Source: Clostridia bacterium
GTDB taxonomy: Bacteria > Bacillota > Clostridia > Oscillospirales > Acutalibacteraceae
DNA length: 64,000 nucleotides
Assembly (NCBI GenBank): GCA_017452785.1
Contig: JAFTLT010000006.1
Coordinates: 32,253-96,252, forward strand
Reading direction: 5' to 3'
Both the position numbers and the translations under genes were made by a program. Each line of letters begins with the position of its first letter. Position 1 is the stretch's first letter. The notes under the pieces are model-generated. The model did not search any database. It was not told the DNA's origin and saw only the letters and a list, made by a program, of their open reading frames with translations. This document shows, one piece after another, positions 42,608 through 53,401 of the stretch.

Positions 42608-43580
42608 ATTCAAACCTGTACCCCTCAGCTCTTGCCTTATCAATAATCTCTGCAAGCGCCGCCGCATTGTCCTTAGACACACTGTGAAGTAATATAACTG
42701 CACCCGGATGTAGGCGGGACATAACCTTTTCTATTGCATAATCCTTGCCACGTACATTATCTGTAGCCCAGTCATCATAAGCAACAGACCAGAAAACACT
42801 CATATAACCGAGGCTCTTGACAAGCTCCAGGGCACTCTCGTTATACTCCCCTGCCGGGAAACGGAAATATTTTGCCGCATAGCCGAATTTTTCCCTGAGA
42901 TAGTTTTCCGTCTGCTCAATTTCCTTTGCCATTTTTGTTCTGTCAATGGTGGCAAAGCTGGGGTGAGTGGTTGAATGGTTGCCCACAATATGACCCTCTT
43001 TAATCATGCGTGCAATTAAGTCCGTTTCTTTTTTTATGTGGTCAAGAGTGCAGAAAAAGGTTGCGGTTACACCTTTTTCTTTGAGAACATCAAGAACCTT
43101 GCTTGTGAGATTTTCATATTCATAACCGCAGTCGAATGTAAGATAAAGCACCTTTTCACCGGAAGTGTCAAGAGTGAGTGCACCGTATTTGTCAAACTCC
43201 TTTTGAAAAGCAACAACTGTGTGATGCGCAGTGCCGCCGCTTGCAGGCCCGTGTGAATGGCTCTTCTTTACTGTTGAAAGTCCACTGCTGTTATGAGGGT
43301 CACTGATATTATAGCTAACTTTTTCAAGTGGAGCAAAGCCTGAAAGAGTGGCAGGGTCAGCAGCACCCGTAATAATCATTTTACTTTTCTGAAAAGACAG
43401 ATTTTCATCATCAACCACAGTTGACTCAATAACTCTCGGTGTGTCAATCAAACTTTCAGTTGTTGTCTCGCTTTGAGCAGTACTGCCATAGTTTTGCGTT
43501 GTGGTTTTGTTGTCATTGCCACAGGAAGCAAAGCCCAAAACAAGGCTTGCTGTCAGTATAAATGCAGTTATTTTTTTCAT
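42588..43580 (-). CDS. pdaA: PdaA-like polysaccharide deacetylase (lipoprotein)
   Basis: 330 residues. An N-terminal lipobox ends at C20 (FASC), so the protein is probably attached to the outer face of the membrane. The NodB deacetylase domain has D150 in LTFDCGY, H202 and H206 in GNHSTTHPS, R240 in FRFPAGEYN, and a final HPGAVILLH motif. VFWSVAYDDW and VSKDNAAALAEI match PdaA-type enzymes. These remove acetyl groups from muramic acid to make the delta-lactam of the spore cortex. The low-complexity region 21-110 is a linker. It supports sporulation together with spoIIE. Confidence 0.85.
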   Translation of the reverse strand: MKKITAFILTASLVLGFASCGNDNKTTTQNYGSTAQSETTTESLIDTPRVIESTVVDDENLSFQKSKMIITGAADPATLSGFAPLEKVSYNISDPHNSSGLSTVKKSHSHGPASGGTAHHTVVAFQKEFDKYGALTLDTSGEKVLYLTFDCGYEYENLTSKVLDVLKEKGVTATFFCTLDHIKKETDLIARMIKEGHIVGNHSTTHPSFATIDRTKMAKEIEQTENYLREKFGYAAKYFRFPAGEYNESALELVKSLGYMSVFWSVAYDDWATDNVRGKDYAIEKVMSRLHPGAVILLHSVSKDNAAALAEIIDKARAEGYRFESIMNYE

Positions 43581-43644
43581 ATATAACCCCTCTTTATTTT
43601 ATAATATGTAACTCGGCAGGCTTTTGCCCACCGATAACAGATGT

Positions 43645-43821
43645 TTATTTAAACATATACTTAACGTCACCAACAAGGCCTTCCATACTTTTGATTGCTC
43701 TCTGAGCCTTTTTTCTTGCCTTGCGTTTCATGCCGCTGCCTGCCATAGCACCCTTGAGATACGCAGAAGCACCACCAACAGCCATGCCTATGCCTACACC
43801 TGTCATAATACTTTTCATCAT
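43645..43821 (-). CDS. 58-residue glycine-rich membrane peptide with basic tail
   Basis: 58 residues. Residues 5-30 are a glycine/alanine-rich helix (MTGVGIGMAVGGASAYLKG), followed by a strongly basic stretch (KRKARKKAQRAIKS). The GGGAGAG ribosome site lies 7 bases before the ATG at 43821. The glycine zipper resembles YtxH-like or small membrane proteins, but no name can be given. It lies immediately upstream of pdaA in the same direction and may share its transcript. Confidence 0.6.
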   Translation of the reverse strand: MMKSIMTGVGIGMAVGGASAYLKGAMAGSGMKRKARKKAQRAIKSMEGLVGDVKYMFK

Positions 43822-43976
43822 AGCTTTTCTCTCCCGTAATTTTGCTGTTCCCTTTCGGGACAGTTATATTTTTTTACACTGCAAAAATTTTATGTCAGAC
43901 AAAATTTAGTATTTGTATTTCTTTTTATTTTAATAAATGCTATAATAAATAACAGTTCAATTCACGGAGGCACAAA

Positions 43977-44474
43977 ATGTCAAAGTTAAATATAGTTCTG
44001 GTTGAGCCGCAGATACCTCAGAACACAGGAAATATAGCCAGAACCTGCGCTGCAACTGGAGCATCACTTCACCTTGTGAAGCCTATGGGATTCACTGTTG
44101 ATGATAAAAAGCTAAAAAGAGCAGGTCTTGATTATTGGTACCTTTTAGATATTACATATTATGACAGCTTGCAGGATTTTTTTGAGAAAAACAACGACGG
44201 CAAATTTTTTTATTTCACCACAAAAGGGCAGCATATTTATTCTGATGTTTCCTTCCCCGAAAATGCATATATAGTTTTTGGCAGAGAGGATGCAGGTCTG
44301 CCTGAAGAGCTGCTCAAGGCTAACCCTGACAGCTGCCTTCGCATGCCTATGATCGGCGATGCACGAAGCCTTAATCTGTCTAACACTGTTGCAATTGCCA
44401 CTTACGAGGTTCTTCGTCAGTGGGGATTTCCTGAGCTGCTGTGTCAGGGCAAGCTGACTAAATATGACTGGTAA
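43977..44474 (+). CDS. trmL: tRNA (cytidine(34)-2'-O)-methyltransferase
   Basis: 165 residues, a compact SPOUT methyltransferase. Conserved elements are PQIPQNTGNIARTCAATGA, YIVFGREDAGLPEELL and MIGDARSLNLSNTVAIATYE, forming the trefoil-knot SAM site. TrmL methylates the wobble base of leucine tRNAs using SAM. A CGGAGG ribosome site precedes the ATG and a TATAAT box lies about 32 bases upstream. It is followed by a membrane protein gene 11 bases downstream. Confidence 0.92.
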   Translation: MSKLNIVLVEPQIPQNTGNIARTCAATGASLHLVKPMGFTVDDKKLKRAGLDYWYLLDITYYDSLQDFFEKNNDGKFFYFTTKGQHIYSDVSFPENAYIVFGREDAGLPEELLKANPDSCLRMPMIGDARSLNLSNTVAIATYEVLRQWGFPELLCQGKLTKYDW

Positions 44475-44485
44475 AGGAGTACAGA

Positions 44486-44941
44486 ATGAATAAAAAATTC
44501 ACTAAAGAAGACATAATAAAAAAGCATCAGACTAATGTTAAATCCGCTCAGGGCGTTTTTGCCCTTGCAGGAATGCTTGGCATAATTTACATTGTCAGAT
44601 ACTTTATAACAGGTAATTTTGATTTTTATTTCAGCCTTAGCTTCACTCAGGTCTGGCTGACAAAAATTGCTGAGGGTACCGCAAGTGCTGATTTAGGCTA
44701 TTCACTTTCAGCCATATTTATTGTGGCATATTTTGCTTTGTGTGCAGTGAGTGCTAAAAAGGCCAAATATCTTTCAAATGCACTTTCACTGTATATTCTT
44801 GATTTTGCCGCTTTGATATACAGTCTCATCACAACCCCTTCTTTTTCGGCCGACAGCCTTATTGATGTTATTCTTCATGTGTTTGTCACTGTTTTTCTTA
44901 TAGCCGGCATAAAATCAGAAAAGGCTCTGAGAGAAAACTAA
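44486..44941 (+). CDS. Small membrane protein downstream of trmL, unknown
   Basis: 151 residues with four hydrophobic helices (SAQGVFALAGMLGIIYIVRYF, YSLSAIFIVAYFALCAVSA, LSLYILDFAALIYSLI, VILHVFVTVFLIAGI). No family signature is visible. A GGAG ribosome site lies before the ATG, 11 bases after trmL, so both share a transcript. A convergent terminator follows. Confidence 0.65.
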   Translation: MNKKFTKEDIIKKHQTNVKSAQGVFALAGMLGIIYIVRYFITGNFDFYFSLSFTQVWLTKIAEGTASADLGYSLSAIFIVAYFALCAVSAKKAKYLSNALSLYILDFAALIYSLITTPSFSADSLIDVILHVFVTVFLIAGIKSEKALREN

Positions 44942-44949
44942 AAGCAAAA

Positions 44950-44990
44950 AATTGAGGACAGGAACTTAAAAATTCCTGTCCTTTAATTAT
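44950..44990. terminator. Bidirectional terminator between convergent genes
   Basis: A perfect stem AGGACAGGAA/TTCCTGTCCT with loop CTTAAAAA has an A-run on one side and TTTAATTA on the other. Confidence 0.8.
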
Positions 44991-44995
44991 TTAAT

Positions 44996-45949
44996 TTACC
45001 AAGTTATATCATATATAAGCATATCGTTTATAAGTCTTGCCGAGCCGACAATATCTGCTGAAAAGACCTTGACATCTGCTGAAATATCAATTGCTATATT
45101 ATGTGTGATTGATTTGACTTCATCAGTTTTCGGGTCATAAACACAGCTGAAAACGCAGTCACGGTAAATAAGGTCAAAGGTGTTGAGAGTTATGCCGGGC
45201 AGCTTGCTGACAACCTTGTCAACCTCTGCCTTGATATCCTTTATTGCCACCGGCTGCATAACTGCACCGTGTGCCGAAGGCGCAACAAGAGTATCGGCAG
45301 GTGTAGGCTCAGCGTTATGCTCCTCTTTAAGAGAAAAGCTTATTTTATATGTACCGTCGCCTAAATCTTCACATTTTGCCCACTCAACTGCATCGTAATC
45401 AGTTAAGGTGCAGCCCTTTTCAGCGCCGTGGATAGGCATATCATAGAGTATTTCCTCTGAACCTGCTTCACGGATCAATTCTTCGCAATCCTCCTCAGAA
45501 ACCATATAGTTTGCAGCTATACCGAGCACTGAGTTGATAGCTGAGCTGAATTCACGGTTTTCTTCGGGGAGCGCCTGATATTCCTTCTTTTTGTATGCGG
45601 GCTTTTCCTTTTTGAATTTATCAACAAGCAAAGTATACTTATCAATTATCTCCTTGGTTGAGGTTAATGGAGCATCCTTGCTGACATTTTCGCTGTTTGG
45701 AGCAGTGGCCTGCTCGCCACCTGAATTGCCGTTTTGTGTGGGAGCCTGAGTGGTAGGCTGAGTTGTTGCCTGAGTTTGAACATTCACTTGAGTGTCAGGC
45801 ATCTGCACAGAGGCTTCACCTGAGTGCTTAATATTAAGTGTGCCCTCTGCTGCAAAACCAATGTTGCCAACAGTAACAGAAATAACGGCAATAAAAAGAC
45901 AGCAAACAGCAGCAATAAGACCTGACAGAATATAATCGTTCTTTTTCAT
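44996..45949 (-). CDS. Membrane-anchored extracytoplasmic protein, unknown
   Basis: 317 residues. A single N-terminal helix (SGLIAAVCCLFIAVISVTVG) acts as signal or anchor. A Thr/Gln-rich linker with repeated TTQPTTQAPTQ follows (about 55-90). A globular domain of about 220 residues ends in a beta strand (LINDMLIYDITW). Similar architecture is seen in other clostridial secreted hypothetical proteins, but I recognise no family. GGAG precedes the ATG. Confidence 0.65.
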   Translation of the reverse strand: MKKNDYILSGLIAAVCCLFIAVISVTVGNIGFAAEGTLNIKHSGEASVQMPDTQVNVQTQATTQPTTQAPTQNGNSGGEQATAPNSENVSKDAPLTSTKEIIDKYTLLVDKFKKEKPAYKKKEYQALPEENREFSSAINSVLGIAANYMVSEEDCEELIREAGSEEILYDMPIHGAEKGCTLTDYDAVEWAKCEDLGDGTYKISFSLKEEHNAEPTPADTLVAPSAHGAVMQPVAIKDIKAEVDKVVSKLPGITLNTFDLIYRDCVFSCVYDPKTDEVKSITHNIAIDISADVKVFSADIVGSARLINDMLIYDITW

Positions 45950-46062
45950 TATAACCTCTCCTTAATGTTTTCTCGTGCCATTATATCATATCTTTTTCTC
46001 TTTTTCAATTGTTAATGACAGATTAACTTATAAATCATAATATTATTTAAGGTCTGCACAGA

Positions 46063-46094
46063 TAAAAAAGAAAGCCCCGAATTTTCATTCGGGG
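46063..46094 (-). terminator. Terminator after the giant surface-protein gene
   Basis: A perfect stem CCCCGAAT/ATTCGGGG with a four-base loop is followed by CTTTCTTTTTT on the minus strand. Confidence 0.9.
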
Positions 46095-46103
46095 TCTCTT
46101 TTA

Positions 46104-49100
46104 TTAATAGTGGATAGAACCGCAATAGCATTCCTTATGAACACGGAACAGCTTCCAGAAGAAACGAACTATACTATAGATAAATTTGATAAACCAGTTG
46201 TTCTTATGGCAGAGACATCCGCAATCGTTATCGAATGTTGCACCGCAAACATCGCAAACGAGATCGCCGTTCTTATCTGTGTGTCCTGTTGCATAGAGAA
46301 CTTCTTTCTGCTGAGTGCCGCACTTGCAGGCATAAGCAATATATCCGTTATCTGTGCAGGTAGGCTCTAGTCTGCCTTTATCAATGGTGAATTCGTGTTC
46401 GCCTGTTGAAGGAATAACTACCACACGTCTGCTGATTTCGCTGCCGCATACTAAACAGTTGATTACTGAAGTGTATTTGCCGTTCTTTCCGCAGGTAGCA
46501 GGAGTTTCATTCTCTCTTATTTCATCAGCAGGTGTATGCTCTGCCTTAGCAATGCTCTTGCGCTCTGTGCTGAGAGTCTTGTCGCATACTGTGCAGAATA
46601 CTGTAATTTCGCTTACACCTTCCTTTGTGCAGGTAGGTGCCTCAACAGTAGCGGTTATTGTTTCCTTGGTGTGTCCCTTTGCGGGGATGACCTTCTGAGC
46701 TGTGATCACTGTGCCGCATACCTCACAATGTGTGCCCTCTGTGAGACCTGTTGTTTCACAAGTGGGCTCAACTGCCTTGGTTTCAACCACGCTGTGCTTA
46801 AGAGCAGGAAGAACTATTGTGCGTCTGCTGATTTCTTCACCGCAAACTGAGCAGCTTGTTACGCCGATGCGATAACCGTCAGCCTTGCAGGTTGCTTTGA
46901 CTTCTTCAATAATAACTTCCTTATCGGCTGCATGTTCGAGCTTTTCAATGATCTTGCCTTCTGTGCTGAGTACCTTGCCACATGTCTCGCAGTAGGTAAC
47001 TAAATCATAGTAGCCTTCCTTCTGACAGGTTGCAGGGTCAATATTTTCTTTTCTGGTTGCCTCGATATGTCCTGTTGCGGGGAATTCTATCTGTGCCTCA
47101 AAGACCTCACCGCATACTGAGCAGTAGCTGCCCTGTGAGAAGCCACCCTCTTCACAAGTAGGTGCAAGAGCTTCTTTGATAACAACATTATGACCGAGAA
47201 CTCCGCCTGTTGTTTCACCGCAGACTGAACATGTTGCAGGTGAAGTGCAGGTTGCTGCATCCCACTTATGACCGAGTGCTTCACCTTCGGTTTCGCCGCA
47301 GACTGAGCAGGTTCTGGGTGAATCACAGTCTGCTGCTATCCATGAGTGACCATTTGCATCCACATAGCTGTCTACATAGCTATCACTACATCTTGAACAT
47401 GTGTGAGTTGTATAGCCGTCTTCTGTGCATGTGGGATCTGTTATAACAGCATCATAATCGTGACCGAGTGCTTCACCGTCTGTCGCATCGCAGACTGAGC
47501 AGGTTTTGGGTGAATCACAGTCTGCTGCTATCCATGAGTGACCATTTGCATCCACATAGCTGTCTACATAGCTATCACTACATCTTGAACATGTGTGAGT
47601 TGTATAGCCCTCAGCTGTACATGTGGGATCTGTGACTACTGAGTCGTAGTTGTGGCTGAGCTGAGGAATTTCTTCTGCTGCTGTCTCATAGTCGCAGACT
47701 GTACATTCCTTATGCTTTGAACCTGCATGTGTGCAAGTTGCTTCCTCGTCAATCACATATTCGCCAAGGTTATGATTGCCTGTTGCAGGAATTGTCTTAT
47801 CCTCACTGCTGAGAACTTCTTTACAAACTGAGCAATATGTTACAAGTACATATGAACCGTCTGCACCGCAAGTTGCTTCAACACTGTTTTCTTCTCTTGT
47901 TGCATTTGTGTGACCGAGTGCGTCAACCTTATCATCTGTGTATTTATCACCACAAGCTGTACATGTGTAAGTTGTAAAGCCGTCTTCTGTACATGTGGGA
48001 TCTGTTACTACTGATTCGTAGTTATGGCTGAGCTGAGGAATTTCTTCTGTTGCTGTCTCATAGTCGCAGACTGTACATTCCTTATGCTTTGAACCTGCAT
48101 GTGTGCAAGTTGCTTCCTCGTCAATCACATATTCGCCAAGAGTATGGTTACCTGTTGCAGGAATTGTCTTATCCTCACTGCTGAGAACCTCTTTACAAAC
48201 TGAGCAATATGTTACAAGAACATATGAACCGTCTGCCCCGCAAGTTGCTTCAACTTCATTTTCTCGAACTGCTTCACCTGATGTGTGACCGAATTTTTCA
48301 AGAATATCTGTATAAGCATGTTTGATATCATTCTTACATGTATAGGTTTCGTAACCATCTTCGGTACAAGTTGCATCCTTACGGTCTGTAATTTCATAAT
48401 CGTGTCCAGTTCTGTTTACTTTTGAGCCGATCTGAACAATTTCATTACACTTAGCACAACGCACATCACCGGTATAACCATCAGTTTCACATGTTGCATC
48501 AACTTTATCAGTGGTTGTGGTTCCGTAGCCGGTATGTTCACAAATAAGAGATGAACAACGATCACAACGACCATTATTGTCCTCATCAATATGACCCAGA
48601 GGAGCTATATCGTCTGTGTAGGTATGACTTGCATCATTCTTACATGTGTATGTCATTACACCCTGTTCTGTACATGTGGGTGCTGTTGTTTCTTTGCCTT
48701 CGTAGTCATGGCCTGTTGCAGGAATTACTTCCTGTTTAACAAGAACTTCGCCACAGATATCACAGTGTGAACCTTCTGTAAGACCTGTTTCTTCACACTT
48801 GGGTGCTACTGCTGCATCAGCTACTGCTGTGTGGCCTGTTGCAGGAACAATTTCCTGTGCAACGAGAACCTTATCACATACTGAACAGTGTGAGCCTTCT
48901 GTAAGACCTGTTTCTTCACACTTGGGTGCTACTGCTTCGTCAGTTACTGCTGTGTGGCCTGTTGCTGAACCTTCATCTGCTACTGTATCAGTAACTTCAC
49001 ATCTGTCACACTTTGCAGTCTTTGTGCCGTCTTCTGTGCAGGTTGCATTGCCGTCTGACACATAGTTTGTGAAGCTATGACCGAGTGCAGTACCTGTTGT

Positions 49101-52100
49101 TGTGCCGCAGACAGTACATGTTGCAGGCTTGAGGCAGTCTGCAGCACCATAGCTGTGCGCAACGAGTGCTGAACAAGCATCGCAAAGGCAATCACTGTCT
49201 GAATCTGAATCAGCACAATTTTCTGTTACTACTCTGCCTTCTTCATCTTTGCAAACTGTACATGTCTTGGTGTGTGTACCGTCATTATTAGCAGCCCAAT
49301 CACCATAGCTATGACCGAGTGCATCAACAATATTATCTACATACTGTGAACCGCAATTGCTACATGTGTGGGTAGTGTAACCCTTATCATTACATGTAGG
49401 AGCAGTTACTGCTGATGTGTAATTGTGACCCTTTTTAGTGATAACTACATCTTCAGCAGTTGTTTCAGTTGTTGCAGCTGCATCTTTAAAGAGCTTGCCG
49501 CAAGTTGAACATGTCCAGTATTCGATATTACCGTCAACATCACATGTTTCAGTCTTTGCTTCTGTCTTTGTGAGTGTGTGTGCAGCTGCCACTGTATCTC
49601 TGTCTTCAGTTTTTTCGCAACGTGAGCACTTATATGTTGTGTAACCGTCAACTGTGCATGTGGGTGCTACTGTTTTTACAAATACTGAGAAATCGTGTTT
49701 GAGAGCGTCAACGGTTGTTGTGTCTCTGCTGATTTCATCACCGCAGACTGTACAGTAAACTACGGTATCATATGAGCCGCCATTTTCACAGTCGGGATCA
49801 ACACTGTTTTCTATCACTGCTTCGCCTTTTGTGTGACCGGGAGCAGTAAGAGTCTCTTCCTTGGTTGCAGTACAATAGTCACACTTTGAGTTTTTATAAC
49901 CGTCTTCTGTGCAGGTTGCATCCTTGCTATCTGTTACATTCCACAAGTGAGCTGTTGTTTCGGTATGACCGCATATACAGGTTGCTGTATGGTTGCCATC
50001 GCCGTCATCGGTGTATATTACGCCTGCGCCATAGCATGATTCACCTGCACTAAGTTTATCAACACCGTTAAACTTTGCACCTCGAGCCTCACAGAAATCA
50101 CACTTATAATCATGGAAAGATGTTGAATTTGCTTTAGGCTGAACATCTGTGTTAAATGTATGTGCACCTTCTTCGTATGCTGTGCAATTGTTGCAGGTGC
50201 GTCTATGGGTATCTCCGCCCAGATACTGTGCCCAGTCACCGTATTCGTGATCAAGCATTTTTGTTTCTGTCTGTACTACTGTTACAGTGCCGCAAACTGA
50301 GCACTCCTTACCTTCTGTAAGACCTGTAGATGTGCAGGTTGCTGCCACTGCGGGGATGATTTTTTCTGTGTGGCCGGAAGCAGGAATATCCACCTTTGTT
50401 GTGTAATCACACTTTGAGCAGTACTCATATGCATTCCAACCATCTTCTGTGCATGTGGGTGCTTTTGCTTGTACCTGTGTGAGAGTATGAGCAGCATCTT
50501 TGTAGTTCCGCTTTTCTGTTTCAGCACACTGAGCGCACTTGTAAACATCATAACCCTGCTCTGTGCAAGTAGGAACAACTGTCTCAACAAATACTGTGTA
50601 AGTGTGAGTACCTGTTGCGGGGATTTCTTCAGTATATGTATCACCGCAAGCACATGTGTAAGTCATAACACCCTGCTCTGTGCATGTGGGTGCTTTTGTT
50701 TGTGCTGATGTGTAAGCGTGATCCTTTGCAGGAACTTCTGTCTGTGCCACAAGAACAATGCCGCAAACTGAGCAGTGTGAACCCTCTGTTTTACCGGGTG
50801 TTGTGCAAGTTGCATCTACTGCTGCATCGGTAACTACTGTATGCTCACCGATTGACTCTGTTTCCGTATAAGTTACATCGCCTGTAACAGCTTCGATTGC
50901 AGGCCAAGCAAAGGTATGGTGACCTGCTGCATCGTTATAAGCTGCTGTATTTGCGGGAGCAGTGGGTGTTGTGCCGTAGTCGTATGTTTCTTCTGATACT
51001 GTTGTATCTGCTGCGTTGACAAATTTAACAGTGTACTGGTTGGCTGTCCATGTAGAATAAAGATTTTTTGCGCTTGAAGCACTACATACAGTACCGTCTG
51101 TTACAGCATTTCCCTGAGCATCAACCCAACCTGCAAATGTATAGCCGGTTCTGGTAGGTGTGGGAAGTGCACCATAAGCTGAACCGTAAGTTACCTTTTT
51201 GGATGTCTCATAAGAAACATTATCCGCTACTTTACCTTCTTCATAAACACGGATATTGCTGAAGGACACTGCATTATTTGAGCCGTTAGCATCAACACGG
51301 ATTTGTGCTTTTACAACTTCCGATTTGTCCGGAGCAGTAAAGACAGCATTTTCTTTATCTATGCCGGTAGAAGCGTTAGATGAGTATCTGTTAGTCGGAC
51401 CGTCTGCGAAATCTACCCAAGTGCCGTTTGCATCACAGAAGAAAATGTAAACATCCCAGCCGTCGCCTTCAAAATCTATGTCAATCTTATAGGATTTACC
51501 GGGTTCAACTGCGAAAAAGGGTGAAGCGCTTGTACCTTCATCGACATCGGCATTTGAAGTAAGAGTAAAGCCATTGTCGGTAACATTTGAAATAACACCA
51601 TTACTTGCTGTTGTAGTGTTCCAAGAGCTGAAATCAATAAGGTTATCAAAAGTTACATCATATGTTCTGTATTCAAGAGCTGATTGAGCACTTACGAGAG
51701 CAGTTGCAAGATTGCCAACTGTTGTTGCATCTGAACTATACTGAACATTGCTGCCGGAAGGATTAAGTGCAGCCATATGTCCTCTTGCGGCACTATAGGC
51801 ATTCACAAAGTTTGTCCACGAAGCATCAGTATAAGGAGCACCACCAGCGTTGTAAATTGCATCAGCATTTGAAATAGCAGATATAAGGTCTGTGTACTTT
51901 GGAGTTACAGTAGCAAGATTTGCTGCTGTTGTTTTTGCATTTGAAAGATAAGCACCTACACTTGCTAAATCGTTTGCCCAATTTGAAACTGCTGTTAAAA
52001 TACTACCTGTGGCTGCAAAGCCATAGTTGCTGTAATCAAGATTATAGTTTTGTGCAGCAGTATCAAGGTAACCCAAGGCAGTCTGAGAAGTTGTTGAATA

Positions 52101-53111
52101 AACATAACCGCTGTAATCGGCAAGCGAAATATTCGGGATAATGCTCTTCCAGTTTTCATAGTTGTCTATGTAAGGATGCATATAAACCTGATAAACATAG
52201 CCTTGATTTGCATTGGAGGCGTAGACATTTTCATTTTCTCTATCCGAGTTTTTTGTTACGAGACGAAGGCCTACATCCGCATAGGATGAAAGCGTCGATG
52301 AATCTACACTTGCAATAACAGAAGCATAAGTTGATGCATAATACAACTTTCCGTTGCTGCCAGAAAAGTAACTATTACTACTGCTGGTTGTAGCACTACC
52401 CAACGAAGTTCCTGTTCCATCATAAATCCACTGACCAAAGCCTTCATAGCTTGAGCTTGATGTAGGAGTGGTACCGCCAAGTGTCCAGGTACTTGCAGGT
52501 GTAAATCTGTCTGTATTTAGAAATCTAAAACCTTCAAGGTTTGTATTATTTGCATTTGGATAATAAAACACCTGGAAAGGCACCGTTGATGTTTCACCGC
52601 TAACTATACCGACTACAATATTCTGCATATTCCATACCATTGTCTGATTGTCTCGGCTAACAGTTCTTATACCCGTGTCATATTCAAAATCATAAGGATG
52701 ATAGATAACATTATTAGCATATGCATTAGGCACAGAAGTGCCGTTCTTTTCAGTTACGGTTGTATCTATAAACTTTACAAAAGTGGTTTCGGCATTTACA
52801 GCACTGTTATTAAAAGCTGTTTCCAAGGCTGAAACATAAGTTGAAGCACTTGAGCCGACATAACCGCCATAAGTCACAGCATCATAATATCTTTTTGCAT
52901 TATTATAAGCTGTTGAAAGCTCAGCAAGATTTCCCCAATATCCGACATTGTTAGCATCAAGCCAATATTCGGTATCAGTAATCCACTGCTTGAGTGTGGT
53001 TAAATCTTCAGCCGCCTCAGCCTTCTGAGGTGCAACAAACACCCAGCATGACATAATCATAAGCACTGTCATGATGAGCGATATTGATTTTTTAAAATAG
53101 TGTTTTTTCAT
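46104..53111 (-). CDS. Giant secreted protein with about thirty CxxC repeats
   Basis: 2335 residues. A signal peptide ends at AEA near residue 33. The N-terminal 750 residues hold all-alpha FIVAR-like segments ([17 protein letters not shown]), a carbohydrate-binding-like beta domain ([10 protein letters not shown] to [11 protein letters not shown]) and InlB/Listeria-Bacteroides repeats ([13 protein letters not shown]). Roughly thirty units follow of the form [18 protein letters not shown]...IPATGH, each with two Cys pairs. Several copies are nearly identical in DNA, with offsets of 192 and 372 bases. The last 40 residues are a distinct module: CGCLCHKNN, an aromatic amphipathic helix ([17 protein letters not shown]) and CYCGSIHY. 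A surface adhesin or metal-binding role is inference. There is no LPXTG. Confidence 0.85.
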   Translation of the reverse strand: MKKHYFKKSISLIMTVLMIMSCWVFVAPQKAEAAEDLTTLKQWITDTEYWLDANNVGYWGNLAELSTAYNNAKRYYDAVTYGGYVGSSASTYVSALETAFNNSAVNAETTFVKFIDTTVTEKNGTSVPNAYANNVIYHPYDFEYDTGIRTVSRDNQTMVWNMQNIVVGIVSGETSTVPFQVFYYPNANNTNLEGFRFLNTDRFTPASTWTLGGTTPTSSSSYEGFGQWIYDGTGTSLGSATTSSSNSYFSGSNGKLYYASTYASVIASVDSSTLSSYADVGLRLVTKNSDRENENVYASNANQGYVYQVYMHPYIDNYENWKSIIPNISLADYSGYVYSTTSQTALGYLDTAAQNYNLDYSNYGFAATGSILTAVSNWANDLASVGAYLSNAKTTAANLATVTPKYTDLISAISNADAIYNAGGAPYTDASWTNFVNAYSAARGHMAALNPSGSNVQYSSDATTVGNLATALVSAQSALEYRTYDVTFDNLIDFSSWNTTTASNGVISNVTDNGFTLTSNADVDEGTSASPFFAVEPGKSYKIDIDFEGDGWDVYIFFCDANGTWVDFADGPTNRYSSNASTGIDKENAVFTAPDKSEVVKAQIRVDANGSNNAVSFSNIRVYEEGKVADNVSYETSKKVTYGSAYGALPTPTRTGYTFAGWVDAQGNAVTDGTVCSASSAKNLYSTWTANQYTVKFVNAADTTVSEETYDYGTTPTAPANTAAYNDAAGHHTFAWPAIEAVTGDVTYTETESIGEHTVVTDAAVDATCTTPGKTEGSHCSVCGIVLVAQTEVPAKDHAYTSAQTKAPTCTEQGVMTYTCACGDTYTEEIPATGTHTYTVFVETVVPTCTEQGYDVYKCAQCAETEKRNYKDAAHTLTQVQAKAPTCTEDGWNAYEYCSKCDYTTKVDIPASGHTEKIIPAVAATCTSTGLTEGKECSVCGTVTVVQTETKMLDHEYGDWAQYLGGDTHRRTCNNCTAYEEGAHTFNTDVQPKANSTSFHDYKCDFCEARGAKFNGVDKLSAGESCYGAGVIYTDDGDGNHTATCICGHTETTAHLWNVTDSKDATCTEDGYKNSKCDYCTATKEETLTAPGHTKGEAVIENSVDPDCENGGSYDTVVYCTVCGDEISRDTTTVDALKHDFSVFVKTVAPTCTVDGYTTYKCSRCEKTEDRDTVAAAHTLTKTEAKTETCDVDGNIEYWTCSTCGKLFKDAAATTETTAEDVVITKKGHNYTSAVTAPTCNDKGYTTHTCSNCGSQYVDNIVDALGHSYGDWAANNDGTHTKTCTVCKDEEGRVVTENCADSDSDSDCLCDACSALVAHSYGAADCLKPATCTVCGTTTGTALGHSFTNYVSDGNATCTEDGTKTAKCDRCEVTDTVADEGSATGHTAVTDEAVAPKCEETGLTEGSHCSVCDKVLVAQEIVPATGHTAVADAAVAPKCEETGLTEGSHCDICGEVLVKQEVIPATGHDYEGKETTAPTCTEQGVMTYTCKNDASHTYTDDIAPLGHIDEDNNGRCDRCSSLICEHTGYGTTTTDKVDATCETDGYTGDVRCAKCNEIVQIGSKVNRTGHDYEITDRKDATCTEDGYETYTCKNDIKHAYTDILEKFGHTSGEAVRENEVEATCGADGSYVLVTYCSVCKEVLSSEDKTIPATGNHTLGEYVIDEEATCTHAGSKHKECTVCDYETATEEIPQLSHNYESVVTDPTCTEDGFTTYTCTACGDKYTDDKVDALGHTNATREENSVEATCGADGSYVLVTYCSVCKEVLSSEDKTIPATGNHNLGEYVIDEEATCTHAGSKHKECTVCDYETAAEEIPQLSHNYDSVVTDPTCTAEGYTTHTCSRCSDSYVDSYVDANGHSWIAADCDSPKTCSVCDATDGEALGHDYDAVITDPTCTEDGYTTHTCSRCSDSYVDSYVDANGHSWIAADCDSPRTCSVCGETEGEALGHKWDAATCTSPATCSVCGETTGGVLGHNVVIKEALAPTCEEGGFSQGSYCSVCGEVFEAQIEFPATGHIEATRKENIDPATCQKEGYYDLVTYCETCGKVLSTEGKIIEKLEHAADKEVIIEEVKATCKADGYRIGVTSCSVCGEEISRRTIVLPALKHSVVETKAVEPTCETTGLTEGTHCEVCGTVITAQKVIPAKGHTKETITATVEAPTCTKEGVSEITVFCTVCDKTLSTERKSIAKAEHTPADEIRENETPATCGKNGKYTSVINCLVCGSEISRRVVVIPSTGEHEFTIDKGRLEPTCTDNGYIAYACKCGTQQKEVLYATGHTDKNGDLVCDVCGATFDNDCGCLCHKNNWFIKFIYSIVRFFWKLFRVHKECYCGSIHY

Positions 53112-53206
53112 TTAAATATCATCTCCTTAAAGATCTTTATAGGTTTTTGATCGAAATGATTTCCTTCGTATCTTTTGCTTCGGAGTTTTCTTTGACAGCT
53201 ACACAT
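53108..53206 (-). CDS. Possible 32-residue leader ORF overlapping the giant gene
   Basis: A frame starts ATG at 53206, four bases after AAGGAGG. It reads [20 protein letters not shown], continues for twelve more residues, and stops at a TGA that overlaps the giant gene's ATG (ATGA). The basic, Cys-containing peptide has no known family. The good ribosome site and the exact stop-start overlap suggest translational coupling, but the short spacing (4 bases) and lack of comparison keep this tentative. The giant gene also has its own AAGGAG site within the leader ORF. Confidence 0.35.
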   Translation of the reverse strand: MCSCQRKLRSKRYEGNHFDQKPIKIFKEMIFK

Positions 53207-53294
53207 CTGACCTCCTTGTGCTTTGACAGCAATCAAGAGAGCTTTTCAGCAATTTAAATCGGCATATGCTTCTGCCGACAAGTATACATTATAA

Positions 53295-53323
53295 ATTATA
53301 ATCTTTTGTTTACAATTCGTCAA
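53295..53323 (-). promoter_or_regulatory. SigA promoter of the giant surface-protein gene
   Basis: On the minus strand TTGACG (53318-53323) and TATAAT (53295-53300) have a 17-base spacer. This gives a leader of about 180 bases containing a TCGGCA/TGCCGA hairpin and the candidate leader ORF. Confidence 0.65.
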
Positions 53324-53344
53324 TAGTTTATAATATAAAAAAAC

Positions 53345-53377
53345 AAAAAATTCAGGCGATTTCCGCCTGAATTTTTT
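53345..53377 (-). terminator. Terminator after the seven-gene operon
   Basis: A perfect stem TTCAGGCG/CGCCTGAA with a 5-base loop is followed by TTTTTTG on the minus strand. Confidence 0.88.
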
Positions 53378-53401
53378 GCTGAATTGTTAAGATTTGAAAT
53401 A

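Noticed and set aside
42588-43580. Chitooligosaccharide or xylan deacetylase
   Set aside because: The VFWSV...DW and HPGA...LLH..S.DNA motifs match PdaA-type peptidoglycan deacetylases, and the organism looks spore-forming.
47090-48300. Tandem DNA repeats as a possible CRISPR or satellite
   Set aside because: They lie in frame within the giant gene, have periods divisible by three (192 and 372 bases), and encode the CxxC protein repeats.
49438-49651. Short plus- and minus-strand frames in the giant gene
   Set aside because: They are low-complexity shadows of the Cys-rich repeats.
53112-53290. A c-di-GMP riboswitch in the leader of the giant gene
   Set aside because: The words needed by the GEMM motif are not present in order; only a short hairpin and a candidate leader ORF are seen.
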